NCBI RefSeq assembly: GCF_001720395.1
Contig: NZ_MDTU01000001.1
Coordinates: 1,685,610-1,724,432, forward strand
From: Piscirickettsia litoralis
GTDB taxonomy: Bacteria > Pseudomonadota > Gammaproteobacteria > Piscirickettsiales > Piscirickettsiaceae
Direction: 5' to 3'
Length of the DNA: 38,823 bases
The position numbers were made by a program, and so were the translations under genes. How positions within the stretch are numbered: the first letter of the stretch is position 1; every line of letters begins with the position of its first letter. A model generated the notes under the pieces. That model had not been told where the DNA came from and ran no database searches. It saw only the letters and a list, made by a program, of their open reading frames with translations. This document shows, piece after piece, positions 8,400 to 17,167 of this stretch.

Positions 8400-10026
8400 A
8401 TGGAAGACTTTGATACCCCCCGCGCCATTGCACTCATCGATCACCCTGGCCAAATCGATACAGTCAAACAACTGTTAAACAATATGCAATTGACTGAGCA
8501 TGAGGTTGTCACCAGTCTCAGCACAGAAAGCGCTAAGACAATACTTTCAACACAATTTGACGTCTTCTTTTATTACTTTAGTCAATCTTCCAAGCTCTTT
8601 CATATTCGTTGGTTATTATTACAACTAAGTAAACGCACGGTGCGCAGCCCTCACTTTGTTTTAATTCAGGACCATACCACCAACCAAATTCTAAGCTTGC
8701 TGCTAGAAAAAAATAAACCTGAGTTATTACTCAGCAAAAGTGGCTGCAATGCAGGGGCTTTAGAAAAAATTACCGAGCTCATGGAAAAACGTGAAAAGTT
8801 ATCAGACTGCTATTTAGCGCTAGAGCAGCACAATTACATAAAAACCATCGAACAAGGTCAAGAAACACTTGCCGATAAAAGTTTAACTCCAACAGTGAGA
8901 GTAGAGTGCTTACGTTTAATCGCCTATGGCTATTACCATTTAGGGCAGCTTGAGAAAGCCCTCGCTACCTGTGACCAGGCCCTCACCGAACAAAATGGCT
9001 TAACCTGGCCTTATTATTTACGCGGCTGCATTCATTTACAAAATCGTGACTGTAATGCTGCCGATAAAGAGTTTCAGCGCGCCTTAGATATAGACCCAAG
9101 TTATGTCATCGCCGCTGATGAACTATCAAATTCTTATCTAAAGCAAAACCGCCTAAAAGAAGCACAAAAACTACTCGGCCAAACTGTTGACATCTCACCT
9201 GCTAATATGGAGCGCTTGGAGAGCCTAGGCTTTATCGCGAACCTTAATGATGACCCAGAAGCGGCAACAGCAGCCATGCGCCGTCTCAATCAAATTGCCG
9301 AAGAGTCACACGCAACACTCAACTCGTCGCAATGGCTCAGCTTTGCTAAAGCACTTTGCCTACAAGTTGATTATGACAAAACCGGTCATGATGCTTTTAA
9401 AGAATTAACAAAATTACTCGAAAATAACTTGCAACTTAGCGATGAACAAAAAGATCTGCATGTTCGAAAATCGTTATTGCAAGGAAATTTTTCAGCACGT
9501 CTTAAAGACCAACAATCTGCATCAAAAAACTATCTGCAAGCCGAAGATCTCTATGATAATCATTACCACCAGTTTACTGGTCACAGTCATGTTGACATCG
9601 CTCAAGAATTTTACGAATCTGATCACTTTATTGCCAAAGGCGATCTGATATTAAGAGAACTTCTATGGCGCTACCGTCATGATAGTAAACTCTATGATCG
9701 TATTCAGCTCTTTTTTAAAAGTGACCCTTTTTTATCCACGGAAGCAAATACCATCGGTATTGCCTTTTATAAAAAAAAGCGCTATCAAACCGCGGTACAG
9801 TTATTGGATTTAGCAGCAGACATGCGACCTGAAAATAGTTCGATTCAGCTCAATGCTGCTCAAGCCAACATCGCCCTTTTCACCAAAGCGCATGAAAACA
9901 AAAAAAATGCACTGTCATAATAATATTGAACGCTACTTTAAAGCCATCAAAAATGACAAAACCTTAGATGCTAAACAACACAAACGCTTTGCTCAGTTAC
10001 AAATTCAGTTTAAAGATCTTTCATAA
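8400..10026 (+). CDS. degenerate receiver plus tetratricopeptide-repeat protein, frameshifted near its end
   Basis: Residues 1-130 have the length and pattern of a CheY-like receiver, including ALIDHP at strand 1 and LLLSKSG near the conserved Lys. The phospho-acceptor position reads FDVFFYYF, with no Asp, so the domain is probably not phosphorylated. From about residue 160 to the end there are at least five TPR-like helix pairs, such as AYGYYHLGQLEKALATCDQAL and AADKEFQRALDIDPSY. The frame stops at 9920, but removing one base from A8 (9900-9907) extends it in good coding sequence to 10026, giving 541 aa. Similar receiver-TPR fusions occur in other gammaproteobacteria; a scaffold role is inference. 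It is divergent from rep with about 115 bases between. Confidence 0.75.
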
Positions 10027-10027
10027 A

Positions 10028-10870
10028 TTAGCCCATAGGTTGACAAGACCAATGAATAGAGGACTGTTGAGGCCAAACATCACGCCAACCTTCATGATGC
10101 GTTACTGCAAGAGGGATCAATACACTACAAGCTGGTGAATTCATTTTTGCTAAAAAGCGCTTCGCAATAAACATTGGCACAATATCATCTTTTATCCCAA
10201 CAAAATGACGCTGTGGCAGTTGTTTTAATTGCTCCGCGATATCGATGGCATTAAGCGACTCTGGCATCTGATTAACCTCATGATGCCGGTTCACAGCAAC
10301 ATGATCTAAGTTTCCTGCTAGGGTTGTCAATGATAAAACATCTTTTCGGGAAGCCGCTAATAACGCAGCAACCGCCCCTCCCCCCGAGTAACCAATCAAA
10401 TGATAATGTAAATTTGGGAATTTTATTTTTAATAAGTCTAGTGCATCTGAAATACTGTTAACAACCTCAGGTGCAAATCGATGGCTTGACCAGTATTTCG
10501 CTGTACAAGATGGATTTAATTCAAAAGGTACATATTGACAGGGCCTCGCGATATAAACCACATTTAATGCCGGATCGCTTAAGGCTAATTCTAAGACCAA
10601 ATCATCCCTCGGCGTTGGGTTCGTTGATAAGCTATAGCGATTTAACCAGGCTAAGCCATCTCCTTCGATATAAACATTCGCCGCTTTAGCTCCGGCTGAT
10701 ATTCTATAAAAACTTATTAAAGTAAAATGTTTTGTCGATAACAATTCAGAGCGAAAACCTGCTGTTTTTGCTTTTTGCTCTGCGCGCTGCAAATGACTTG
10801 CACAGCCTAACAATAAGAAACTGATACCAACAAGAATAATTAATTTTAATAACCTAAACTTATATCGCAT
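10028..10870 (-). CDS. lipoprotein with alpha/beta-hydrolase fold
   Basis: The 280-aa protein starts with a lipoprotein signal: basic MRYKFRLLK, a hydrophobic core and the lipobox LLGC, with Cys23 as the lipidation site. The mature part has a hydrolase nucleophile elbow GYSGGG (HLIGYSGGGAVAALLA), an acidic candidate in FVGIKDDIVP and a His candidate in THHEG, in the right order for a Ser-Asp-His triad. It is probably a membrane-anchored periplasmic esterase or lipase-like enzyme; the substrate is unknown. Its stop lies one base from that of the repaired TPR gene, so the two converge. No operon partner is evident. Confidence 0.78.
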   Translation of the reverse strand: MRYKFRLLKLIILVGISFLLLGCASHLQRAEQKAKTAGFRSELLSTKHFTLISFYRISAGAKAANVYIEGDGLAWLNRYSLSTNPTPRDDLVLELALSDPALNVVYIARPCQYVPFELNPSCTAKYWSSHRFAPEVVNSISDALDLLKIKFPNLHYHLIGYSGGGAVAALLAASRKDVLSLTTLAGNLDHVAVNRHHEVNQMPESLNAIDIAEQLKQLPQRHFVGIKDDIVPMFIAKRFLAKMNSPACSVLIPLAVTHHEGWRDVWPQQSSIHWSCQPMG

Positions 10871-10943
10871 CCATGCTCACCTTACTTGTTGCCTGCCCTC
10901 TAAATGCAAATATTTAAATTCAACTTTATTTAAAATAATCCCT

Positions 10944-11846
10944 CTATTTAATCATAGACAATAGCCAATTACGAAAAATCTGTACTTTCTCTCGCTTTAA
11001 GTTTTGCTCACTGGTTAAACAAGCATAGCACCCACCTGGAATAGCAAGGTCAATGGGTATGCTAATACGGTTTAAGTTTACCAACTCACTCACATAACTT
11101 CGATTAGCAAGGCCCACCCCCAACCCATTACTTGCAGCATGAATCACCTGATTAGAGTCTTGGAAAATCATCGTGCGATACTCGGCCAAACTATGATTCT
11201 CTCCGGTCATCTCACGCAAGTATTGTTCCCAAAATTTCTTACGATGTACCGTATTCATTAATAACAGCGTCGTTTCAGCAGTTAATTGCTTTGTCTTGGC
11301 AACTTCATGATCAGGCCGACAAATTAGCACTAATTCTTCTTGGAAAATAAAGTCACACTGTAATTTTTTCCCGGAAAAATCCGCATCAAAATCCAAACAA
11401 ATCACAATATCTGCAGCGCCCTGCTCAAGTTTACGAATGTAGTCCTGTCCTTTGTAATTGGGTGAGCATAGCCGCACTTCGATATGAGGGTGCAGTTGTT
11501 GGAACTCAGAAAGCTTTGGCATCAGCCAACGCATAGCGAAAATATTAGGTACAACTACATTCAATAAGTTATTATGCTCATTCGCAAGCAGAAAATGTTC
11601 AGTGGCTTGCTCTATTTGGTCAAAAGCCGTTTGCAAGTTCCGCGCATAATCTGCAGCAAATGGCGTTAACTCAAGCTTACGGCCAACCTTGCGAAATAAC
11701 TTCACCCCCAAATACTCTTCTAGCTGCTTAACCTGCAAGCTCACAGAAACATGTGTTACAAATAATTCCTCAGCAGCTCGGGTAAAATTAAGGTGTTTAG
11801 CAGCACAAATAAACACCTGCAGTGAGCGTAACGGCGGTAGTCGCAT
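10944..11846 (-). CDS. LysR-family transcriptional regulator (GcvA-like)
   Basis: The 300-aa length is standard for the family. The N-terminal helix-turn-helix covers about residues 3-61 and includes LNFTRAAEELFVTHVSVSLQVKQLEEYLGVKLF. The rest is the co-inducer-binding region with two alpha/beta subdomains. MRLPPLRSLQVF at the start and GNVVVPN-type periplasmic-binding-like strands resemble the GcvA/AmpR branch. It is transcribed away from cfa, with 262 bases between the starts; LysR regulators often control the divergent neighbour, so regulation of cfa is possible but unproven. The ligand is unknown. Confidence 0.88.
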   Translation of the reverse strand: MRLPPLRSLQVFICAAKHLNFTRAAEELFVTHVSVSLQVKQLEEYLGVKLFRKVGRKLELTPFAADYARNLQTAFDQIEQATEHFLLANEHNNLLNVVVPNIFAMRWLMPKLSEFQQLHPHIEVRLCSPNYKGQDYIRKLEQGAADIVICLDFDADFSGKKLQCDFIFQEELVLICRPDHEVAKTKQLTAETTLLLMNTVHRKKFWEQYLREMTGENHSLAEYRTMIFQDSNQVIHAASNGLGVGLANRSYVSELVNLNRISIPIDLAIPGGCYACLTSEQNLKREKVQIFRNWLLSMIK

Positions 11847-11927
11847 TAGTTATCCTCAGCCTTACTAGACTATGTTCACAGCAACAAGCTGTAAGTAAAA
11901 TTTACATATAGTTTAACTTTTCTGGGC

Positions 11928-12108
11928 TTCAATACAAGTTTTTTATTTGCTAGAATGCAATCACAGTAGAAATCTTAAGATACTTTGAGTCCATTTAATA
12001 ATAAATGGCAATAATGATCTTCCTGGAAAAGGAGATTAAGCAAAATTATTAGTTTATTATTTATTTAAAAAATAATTTAACAGCAGGTTAATTTTGAAGG
12101 GATAAAAA
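11928..12108 (+). promoter_or_regulatory. cfa promoter region and long 5' leader
   Basis: The extended -10 element TGCTAGAAT (TAGAAT at 11951-11956) has TTCAAT 17 bases upstream (11928-11933). The inferred start near 11963 leaves a leader of about 146 bases. The leader contains the inverted repeat CCATTTA/TAAATGG (11991-12008) and an AT-rich hairpin AAATTATT/AATAATTT (12043-12050, 12071-12078). GAAGGGAT precedes the cfa ATG. Confidence 0.38.
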
Positions 12109-13272
12109 ATGAAAACTAATTCACAGGCTCAAAACTCCAGCCTGAATTATACTAAAAAAAGCTCTACACTCGAAAATAATATTCAAGTATTACTCGATTA
12201 TGCAGACATCCAAATTAACGGTAGCAGGCCTTGGGATATCCAGGTTCATGATCCACGTGCTTACAAAATGGCCTTGAAATCAGGCTCTTTAGGCTTAGGT
12301 GAAGCTTACATGGCAGGCTTATGGGATTGCCAACAACTCGACACTATGATCACCAAAATGCTAGAAGCCAAACTAGAGGGTAAATTAAAAACTAATTTAG
12401 GCTTATTAGTCCGGTTATTTACTCATAAAATCTTTAACTTTCAGACTCAATCTCGGGCTTTTGAAGTTGGCGAGAAGCATTATGATATTGGTAATTCTCT
12501 TTATCAACGAATGCTCGACCCAACCATGAGCTACACCTGTGCTTATTGGCAACATGCTAAAACTCTAGAACAAGCTCAACTTGCTAAACTCGAGCTGATT
12601 TGCCAAAAGCTAGAACTCGAACCTGGCATGAAACTGCTCGACATCGGTTGTGGCTGGGGCGGCATGGCCAAATACGCCGCTGAAAATTACGGTGTTAAGG
12701 TCGTTGGCGTAACGATTTCTAAAGAGCAACAGCACTATGCCCAAGACTATTGCAAAGGGCTGCCCGTTGAAATTCGCCTACAAGACTATCGTGATCTCAA
12801 CGAAACCTTTGATCGCATCGTCTCTATCGGCATGTTTGAGCATGTAGGACCTAAAAATTACCAAACTTATATGGAAGTCGCCCATAAATCACTCAAAGAG
12901 GGTGGACTCTTTTTGCTCCATACTATAGGTAATAATATTTCAACGGTCAAAATCGATGATTGGGTCGAAAAATATATTTTCCCCAATGCAGTGATTCCAT
13001 CGATCAACCAAATCGGCAAAGCCGCTGAAGAATTATTCGTTATGGAAGATTGGCATAACTTTGGCCCAGACTATGATAAAACACTTTGCGCCTGGCATGA
13101 TAATTTTACCAGAACCTATCATGAAATAGAGCAAGACTATAGCCCGCGCTTTTATCGGATGTGGCGCTATTATCTCATGTCATGTGCCGCCTGCTTTCGC
13201 TCGCGCGACATTCAACTGTGGCAACTAGTCTTGAGTAAAGGACGCGCACAAAAATATATCAGCCACCGTTAA
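12109..13272 (+). CDS. cfa: cyclopropane-fatty-acyl-phospholipid synthase
   Basis: The 387-aa enzyme transfers a methylene group from S-adenosylmethionine to cis double bonds of membrane phospholipid acyl chains, stiffening the membrane in stationary phase and acid. The SAM-binding motif LLDIGCGWGG is at 176-185, followed by VVGVTISKEQQHYAQ; EKHYDIGNSLYQRMLD before it and MFEHVGPKNY after it are family signatures. The C-terminus has the conserved CAACFRSRDIQLWQLVLS. The length matches E. coli Cfa (382 aa). GAAGGG lies about 8 bases before the ATG. A small membrane-protein gene follows 23 bases downstream. The frame is intact. Confidence 0.96.
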   Translation: MKTNSQAQNSSLNYTKKSSTLENNIQVLLDYADIQINGSRPWDIQVHDPRAYKMALKSGSLGLGEAYMAGLWDCQQLDTMITKMLEAKLEGKLKTNLGLLVRLFTHKIFNFQTQSRAFEVGEKHYDIGNSLYQRMLDPTMSYTCAYWQHAKTLEQAQLAKLELICQKLELEPGMKLLDIGCGWGGMAKYAAENYGVKVVGVTISKEQQHYAQDYCKGLPVEIRLQDYRDLNETFDRIVSIGMFEHVGPKNYQTYMEVAHKSLKEGGLFLLHTIGNNISTVKIDDWVEKYIFPNAVIPSINQIGKAAEELFVMEDWHNFGPDYDKTLCAWHDNFTRTYHEIEQDYSPRFYRMWRYYLMSCAACFRSRDIQLWQLVLSKGRAQKYISHR

Positions 13273-13295
13273 GCCAAGCCTGTTAAAATAGTTTA

Positions 13296-13601
13296 ATGAA
13301 TAATAAATATAACTACACTGGATTAACGATGATTATACCGATACTGATTATTTTTAGTTACTTTGGCAGCCAGGTGTTTGCGATCCCTGGCTATGTTGGC
13401 TTTACTGTTTATTTATTACTCATTATTTTGGCGAGTTATTTGCGTTTTAAGCTCGGCGAAGAAAACCGCTATGCTCAGTTGTATATGCAGTTTTGCAAAC
13501 TATTAGGCTTAGTCTTAGCGATTCTTGGTCTTTATTATATCATTCACGGTATACACAGCTGCGAGGTTATTAATCGCCAATGCGTATTTCACCTGCTATA
13601 G
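13296..13601 (+). CDS. small membrane protein of unknown function downstream of cfa
   Basis: The 101-aa product has three hydrophobic segments: about 10-30 (LTMIIPILIIFSYFGSQVF), 33-50 (GYVGFTVYLLLIILASYL) and 68-84 (LLGLVLAILGLYYIIHG). The ORF starts 23 bases after the cfa stop on the same strand, so cotranscription is likely, but the ribosome site before the ATG is weak. An internal ATG at 13329 is an alternative start. I do not recognise a family. A role at the membrane alongside Cfa is only suggested by position. Confidence 0.6.
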   Translation: MNNKYNYTGLTMIIPILIIFSYFGSQVFAIPGYVGFTVYLLLIILASYLRFKLGEENRYAQLYMQFCKLLGLVLAILGLYYIIHGIHSCEVINRQCVFHLL

Positions 13602-13637
13602 AGCGCTAAAGTATCAGTTCAGCTTAGAGAAAATAAG

Positions 13638-14006
13638 CTAGTGTAGCTTATGTTCAGGGCAAGGATCGTAGTATACAGTGAGCTCTTCACCCCAATCTTT
13701 GACCTTCACCAAGGCAACTAAAAATAATAATTTAAAGGTTTCCGGCTTCGCGATATAAAAGTGCACCGCTTCGTTGTAATACTGTAAAAAGTCATCAAAA
13801 GAAGCATTTTCTTTTAAGTGGGCAAAATCAGCAATCAGCTCATCGACCCAAGCAAATGATTGATTGATCCAGGCCGCTTGATCATCGCATAAATCATCTG
13901 GATTAACACTCAGCCCATTAAAGTCAAAGTCCGTATTTTGCAAGAGCGCATAACTCTCAGGATAATGCTCTTGAATGGCGCTAAAAATATATTCAACTGG
14001 TTTCAT
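13638..14006 (-). CDS. hypothetical acidic soluble protein
   Basis: The ORF gives 122 aa from the ATG at 14006, chosen because GGAGGG lies about 7 bases upstream; an in-frame ATG at 14033 adds nine residues and has no good ribosome site. The protein is acidic, rich in aromatic residues and Asp/Glu, and predicted to be helical, with no signal peptide or membrane segment. No motif is recognised. It is the most downstream member of a minus-strand cluster of unknown genes and converges on the 101-aa gene. The perfect inverted repeat ATAAGCTA/TAGCTTAT (13633-13651) covers its last codons. Confidence 0.65.
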   Translation of the reverse strand: MKPVEYIFSAIQEHYPESYALLQNTDFDFNGLSVNPDDLCDDQAAWINQSFAWVDELIADFAHLKENASFDDFLQYYNEAVHFYIAKPETFKLLFLVALVKVKDWGEELTVYYDPCPEHKLH

Positions 14007-14141
14007 GGCATAACCCTCCGTGTCTATAATCAATAGTGTAGCGCGTCACTCTTGATTACGCCGAGAGACAATCCCAGTGTTCTAATGTAGGAGATCAACC
14101 ATACCTTTTGTAAAATTTATTTTTTTCAAGCCACTATAAAT

Positions 14142-14375
14142 CTAAAGGTCAAGGCCATTGTCCATATCTTGGCCAGAGCCTGTCTCTTTTTCATCATGCG
14201 CTGCCTGAAATAGGTGTTTCATTACAGTGGGGCGAGCAAATTGACCTGAGTTCGCCACCTTAGCAGCCATTTGCCCTATACAGCGCTCCACACCAGTAGA
14301 GTTCACTCTAGCCTCCGGATCATTTGGAAGTAAATAAGTGTCTATTATTGTTTTCGGGCTATTAGATCCTGCCAC
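14142..14375 (-). CDS. hypothetical 77-aa ORF overlapping the ankyrin-like gene
   Basis: The ORF starts with GTG at 14375, sharing one base with the TAG stop of the upstream ankyrin-like gene; GAGGG just upstream could serve both coupling and initiation. The product is polar and ends HDEKETGSGQDMDNGLDL. No family is recognised. It may be the C-terminal tail of the ankyrin-like protein separated by a frameshift: one extra base near GGG (14386-14388) would fuse them as REGSIVAGSNS. That shift has the opposite sign to most others in the window, so the two-gene reading is kept with low confidence. Confidence 0.42.
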   Translation of the reverse strand: MAGSNSPKTIIDTYLLPNDPEARVNSTGVERCIGQMAAKVANSGQFARPTVMKHLFQAAHDEKETGSGQDMDNGLDL

Positions 14376-14899
14376 TATCGACCCTCACGCAGTTTATTAA
14401 CCAAATCATACTCATGCTTAACCATTGTGGTTTTACAAAACTCTAGCTCCAAGAAAAACTTAGTAGCCGATTCTTGACCACTGAAGACAGCAACCCCCAG
14501 AGGGTTAATGCCATAAATATCACGTAACGCAAATAACCGCTCTCCCATCAAGGGCGCTGCGGCCTGCACAAAAGCACCAAACGGTAAGTTAGAGGACTCT
14601 GAACTGACGACATCCCAACCACGGGCCAAGCAATAATGAACAATAGACGATTTGTTTTTCTGACTATAAAACTTAGCACGTAAAGCCGCTAACCCACCGT
14701 ATTGCATAAAAATCAAGGCAGTTTCTATCGACCCTGAACAAACGGCAAGCTGTAATGGCGTAAGCTGGTCTTCACCACGTTGCTTTAATAAGCTTTTATG
14801 CTCTTCAATAAATTTTTTTAATGCAGGACCTTTATTGCTCTTAGCGAGCTTTAGAAGAAACTCAAAGGATTCTTGAGTGTCTCTTGCAACTTGACTCAT
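14375..14899 (-). CDS. ankyrin-repeat-like protein
   Basis: The 174-aa product has two segments resembling ankyrin repeats: residues 44-70 (DQLTPLQLAVCSGSIETAL) and 127-152 (YGINPLGVAVFSGQESATKF), both with the TPLxLAxxSG-type turn and following helix. The intervening 71-126 could be a diverged repeat. There is no signal peptide or membrane segment. Ankyrin proteins mediate protein-protein contact and are common as secreted effectors in intracellular gammaproteobacteria; secretion here is speculation. It lies in a minus-strand cluster with the zinc-ribbon and 471-aa membrane proteins. No strong ribosome site is seen before the ATG. Confidence 0.62.
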   Translation of the reverse strand: MSQVARDTQESFEFLLKLAKSNKGPALKKFIEEHKSLLKQRGEDQLTPLQLAVCSGSIETALIFMQYGGLAALRAKFYSQKNKSSIVHYCLARGWDVVSSESSNLPFGAFVQAAAPLMGERLFALRDIYGINPLGVAVFSGQESATKFFLELEFCKTTMVKHEYDLVNKLREGR

Positions 14900-15009
14900 A
14901 CTACAACTCTAAAACAGCCGTTTTTAATTAAGTAACTCTTAATGATAACCCGCCCATAATAACAAACTCTACACGATTACACTATCTCAAAATAAATGGA
15001 ATAGTAGCA

Positions 15010-15325
15010 TCATCTCCTTTTAGCTAACGAAGCCATAGTATTCTGCTGTTGGCGCTGTTGCTCCTCATCCTTCAATGCAATAGCTTCTCGATAATAGCTT
15101 AAGCAAGGCGAGTAAGATTGTTGCGTAAGTTCATGCTCATCCGCCTTTGGATTATTATTGCCACCCATAGCAATGCTCGCTTGAAGACATTGCTGCTGCA
15201 TAACAAGTGCTTCTGATTTTTTTTGTTTCTACTTCCAATGCATCCAAACAGGTAAGGCAAAGCTGTTGCACAGAAACACGACGCGTATCCATTTCCGCAT
15301 TGCAACGACGACATTTAGTATTCAT
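15010..15325 (-). CDS. small zinc-ribbon protein, split by one frameshift
   Basis: Read from ATG at 15325 (GGAG about 8 bases upstream), the N-terminus is MNTKCRRCNAEMDTRRVSVQ, continuing with QLCLTCL. Cys5, Cys8, Cys23 and Cys26 form a CxxC-N14-CxxC zinc ribbon. T8 at 15217-15224 needs one base fewer; the frame then continues through KKSEALVMQQQCLQAS to the stop at 15010, giving 104 aa. The C-terminal half is Gln-rich and helical (EEQQRQQQNTMASLAKRR). Without the correction only meaningless overlapping fragments appear. No family is recognised. It may bind nucleic acid or a protein partner. It lies about 55 bases downstream of the 471-aa gene. Confidence 0.58.
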
Positions 15326-15381
15326 CTGTTATCTCCTCACTATTTTATCCATTGAAAAATAATATCTAATTTAGTTTAAAG

Positions 15382-16797
15382 TTAGGCAACCAAATCACAG
15401 TCAGCTTTATTATCTCCTCGCTCTAGGTCGAGTTTAGCATCATGGGCGCTGGACATTAATCTAGGCATAACCCTAGGCGCTGGCTGATGTTCAAGCACTT
15501 TTACCGATTCTGCAACTCCAACAGTCGTCGCAATCATCCACTTAATTGCCCGCTCTAAAGAACTAGGAGAACCAGGAGGCATGACTCGCCCCACGGCATT
15601 ACCACTCACAATTGCGGTGTTCACCATACTTCCAGCATACAACATACCATTCACTGCTTTTTCAATCCTATTCACCGTTTCAGGCGTACACTTACAACCA
15701 AAACAGGCGCACATTTTTTCCACAAGCTTAGGTAGAGCTTCACCACCGAAAGCATAATCAGTCCAACGTGTATCTGCATTCGTCATCATCTGAGTATAAT
15801 GACTAAGATCTGCACCTTTCTCAGTTAACACGTTATGCAAGCTAGTTCCGATGACTTTCGTCACACCTGTCTGCCCGGCCAAATGTGCGAATAAAGCAAC
15901 GCCCATTGCCGCAGGTGCAGGCGCCCCCATATTTTGCAACCCTTGCAAGGTTGGATAGCCATGTACAGTCGCACCAAACATAGTCGCTAAAAATGATTTG
16001 AAACGGCTAGCACGCTCTGGGTGGTTAGGGTCGGTGACCCAATTATACAACTTACCTTGATATTCACCACGCTCATTGCCCGTCAAACGTGGATACGCCA
16101 TAGAACCAATATTTGTGCCGAAATAAGTCGCTGCAAGCCCACCTCCGATAATAAGCCCCGCAACAATAGGAACAGCCAACCAAATTGGGTCTTCTTTAAC
16201 TTTTTCCTTAAACCACTCATTTTCTGAAGCCATCTGTATTATTTCAGCCATTGCAATATTAATTTCACCTAATACAAATGCAGCTTCTAAAACGGTTACT
16301 GTTTTTCCAGGGTAACGATCCTGGTCTGCAGCTCGTGGAGGGTGCGTTGGTTCAGGACCATAGTAACCATGATTATACACTCCATAACCCAATGAACCAA
16401 TCACACCGATGCTTAGTGCTGTCAATAAAGCAGTTGGGTCATCATCATAAATACCCTCATATCCAGCCAGTTTTAACCCACCATCCACGGCAGCTAATGA
16501 TCCAATCGTCGAAGCCGTTGAAATAAGGGTACTCCTCACCGCTGGAGCAACTGTATTTTTAAAAAAGCGACCCACCGCACACAATCTATTCCATGCCCGC
16601 TGTGCACATGTTTGTTGAGCTCTAACCGTCTGGTAATTCCTTAAAGGCAACGTACTACTATTTGCAGGCATCGGTCCAGGATGCTCGTCATGCTCACTAC
16701 CATAATTAACAGCAGAGTCGGATAATAAACGCTCTCGCATAGAATTTTTAGCGCTTTCCTCAAGTATCGTTTTGAGGTGAGTTTCTGGTAATGACAT
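15382..16797 (-). CDS. hypothetical 471-aa multi-pass membrane protein with Cys cluster
   Basis: I recognise no family. Residues 1-80 are polar. Hydrophobic, Gly/Ala-rich segments then occur at about 85-105, 122-142, 205-226 (WLAVPIVAGLIIGGGLAATY), 265-282, 292-310, 380-400 and 418-432, so four to seven membrane passes are possible. Between the last pairs lies CACFGCKC (Cys363, 365, 368, 370), a compact thiol cluster that could bind metal. The tail is charged (KLDLERGDNKADCDLVA). GGAAG stands about 8 bases before the ATG. The Gly/Ala-rich weak helices resemble host-membrane-inserting effectors more than typical transporters, but that is only an impression. It heads a minus-strand set of unknown genes. 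Confidence 0.68.
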   Translation of the reverse strand: MSLPETHLKTILEESAKNSMRERLLSDSAVNYGSEHDEHPGPMPANSSTLPLRNYQTVRAQQTCAQRAWNRLCAVGRFFKNTVAPAVRSTLISTASTIGSLAAVDGGLKLAGYEGIYDDDPTALLTALSIGVIGSLGYGVYNHGYYGPEPTHPPRAADQDRYPGKTVTVLEAAFVLGEINIAMAEIIQMASENEWFKEKVKEDPIWLAVPIVAGLIIGGGLAATYFGTNIGSMAYPRLTGNERGEYQGKLYNWVTDPNHPERASRFKSFLATMFGATVHGYPTLQGLQNMGAPAPAAMGVALFAHLAGQTGVTKVIGTSLHNVLTEKGADLSHYTQMMTNADTRWTDYAFGGEALPKLVEKMCACFGCKCTPETVNRIEKAVNGMLYAGSMVNTAIVSGNAVGRVMPPGSPSSLERAIKWMIATTVGVAESVKVLEHQPAPRVMPRLMSSAHDAKLDLERGDNKADCDLVA

Positions 16798-16842
16798 AAC
16801 AATACTTCCAAAATACAGGTATTTTAAATAAAACGAACTAAA

Positions 16843-17052
16843 TTAAACGTGCAACTGTGTTGGCTCATAATGATAAAGATCATCAGTATCGTCATAAAAG
16901 TAGTTTACTTGCTCTAACAATGAAACTTCCTTGTTCAGGCTTTCATCTTGATAATTTACTTCATTTTTTGATTTTAGAAATAAACCTAATAATTTACTTT
17001 TAAAATCAAAAAAATACCCTGCAACATAACACTCGCCCCTAAACATCATCAT
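16843..17052 (-). CDS. hypothetical 69-aa protein
   Basis: The small ORF begins MMMFRGECYVAGYFF and ends DLYHYEPTQLHV. It has a basic/hydrophobic N-terminal half (FKSKLLGLFLKSKNE) and an acidic, Tyr-rich tail (YFYDDTDDLYHYE). No clear ribosome site precedes the ATG run. It lies 45 bases upstream of the 471-aa gene on the same strand and may be cotranscribed. There is no recognised family. It could be a chance ORF. Confidence 0.4.
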   Translation of the reverse strand: MMMFRGECYVAGYFFDFKSKLLGLFLKSKNEVNYQDESLNKEVSLLEQVNYFYDDTDDLYHYEPTQLHV

Positions 17053-17167
17053 TTTCTATGCTACTAATGTAACACAACGACGCCAAGCACATTGTAAGTT
17101 TTATGTAAGTAAAATATAAATATAAGGTAAACCTATTGTATTCAATTTGAAAACAGGCTCCAGTAAC

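Noticed and set aside
13296-13601. The small membrane protein as a Cfa-pathway enzyme
   Set aside because: Only position supports it; no catalytic motif is visible, so it was left as unknown.
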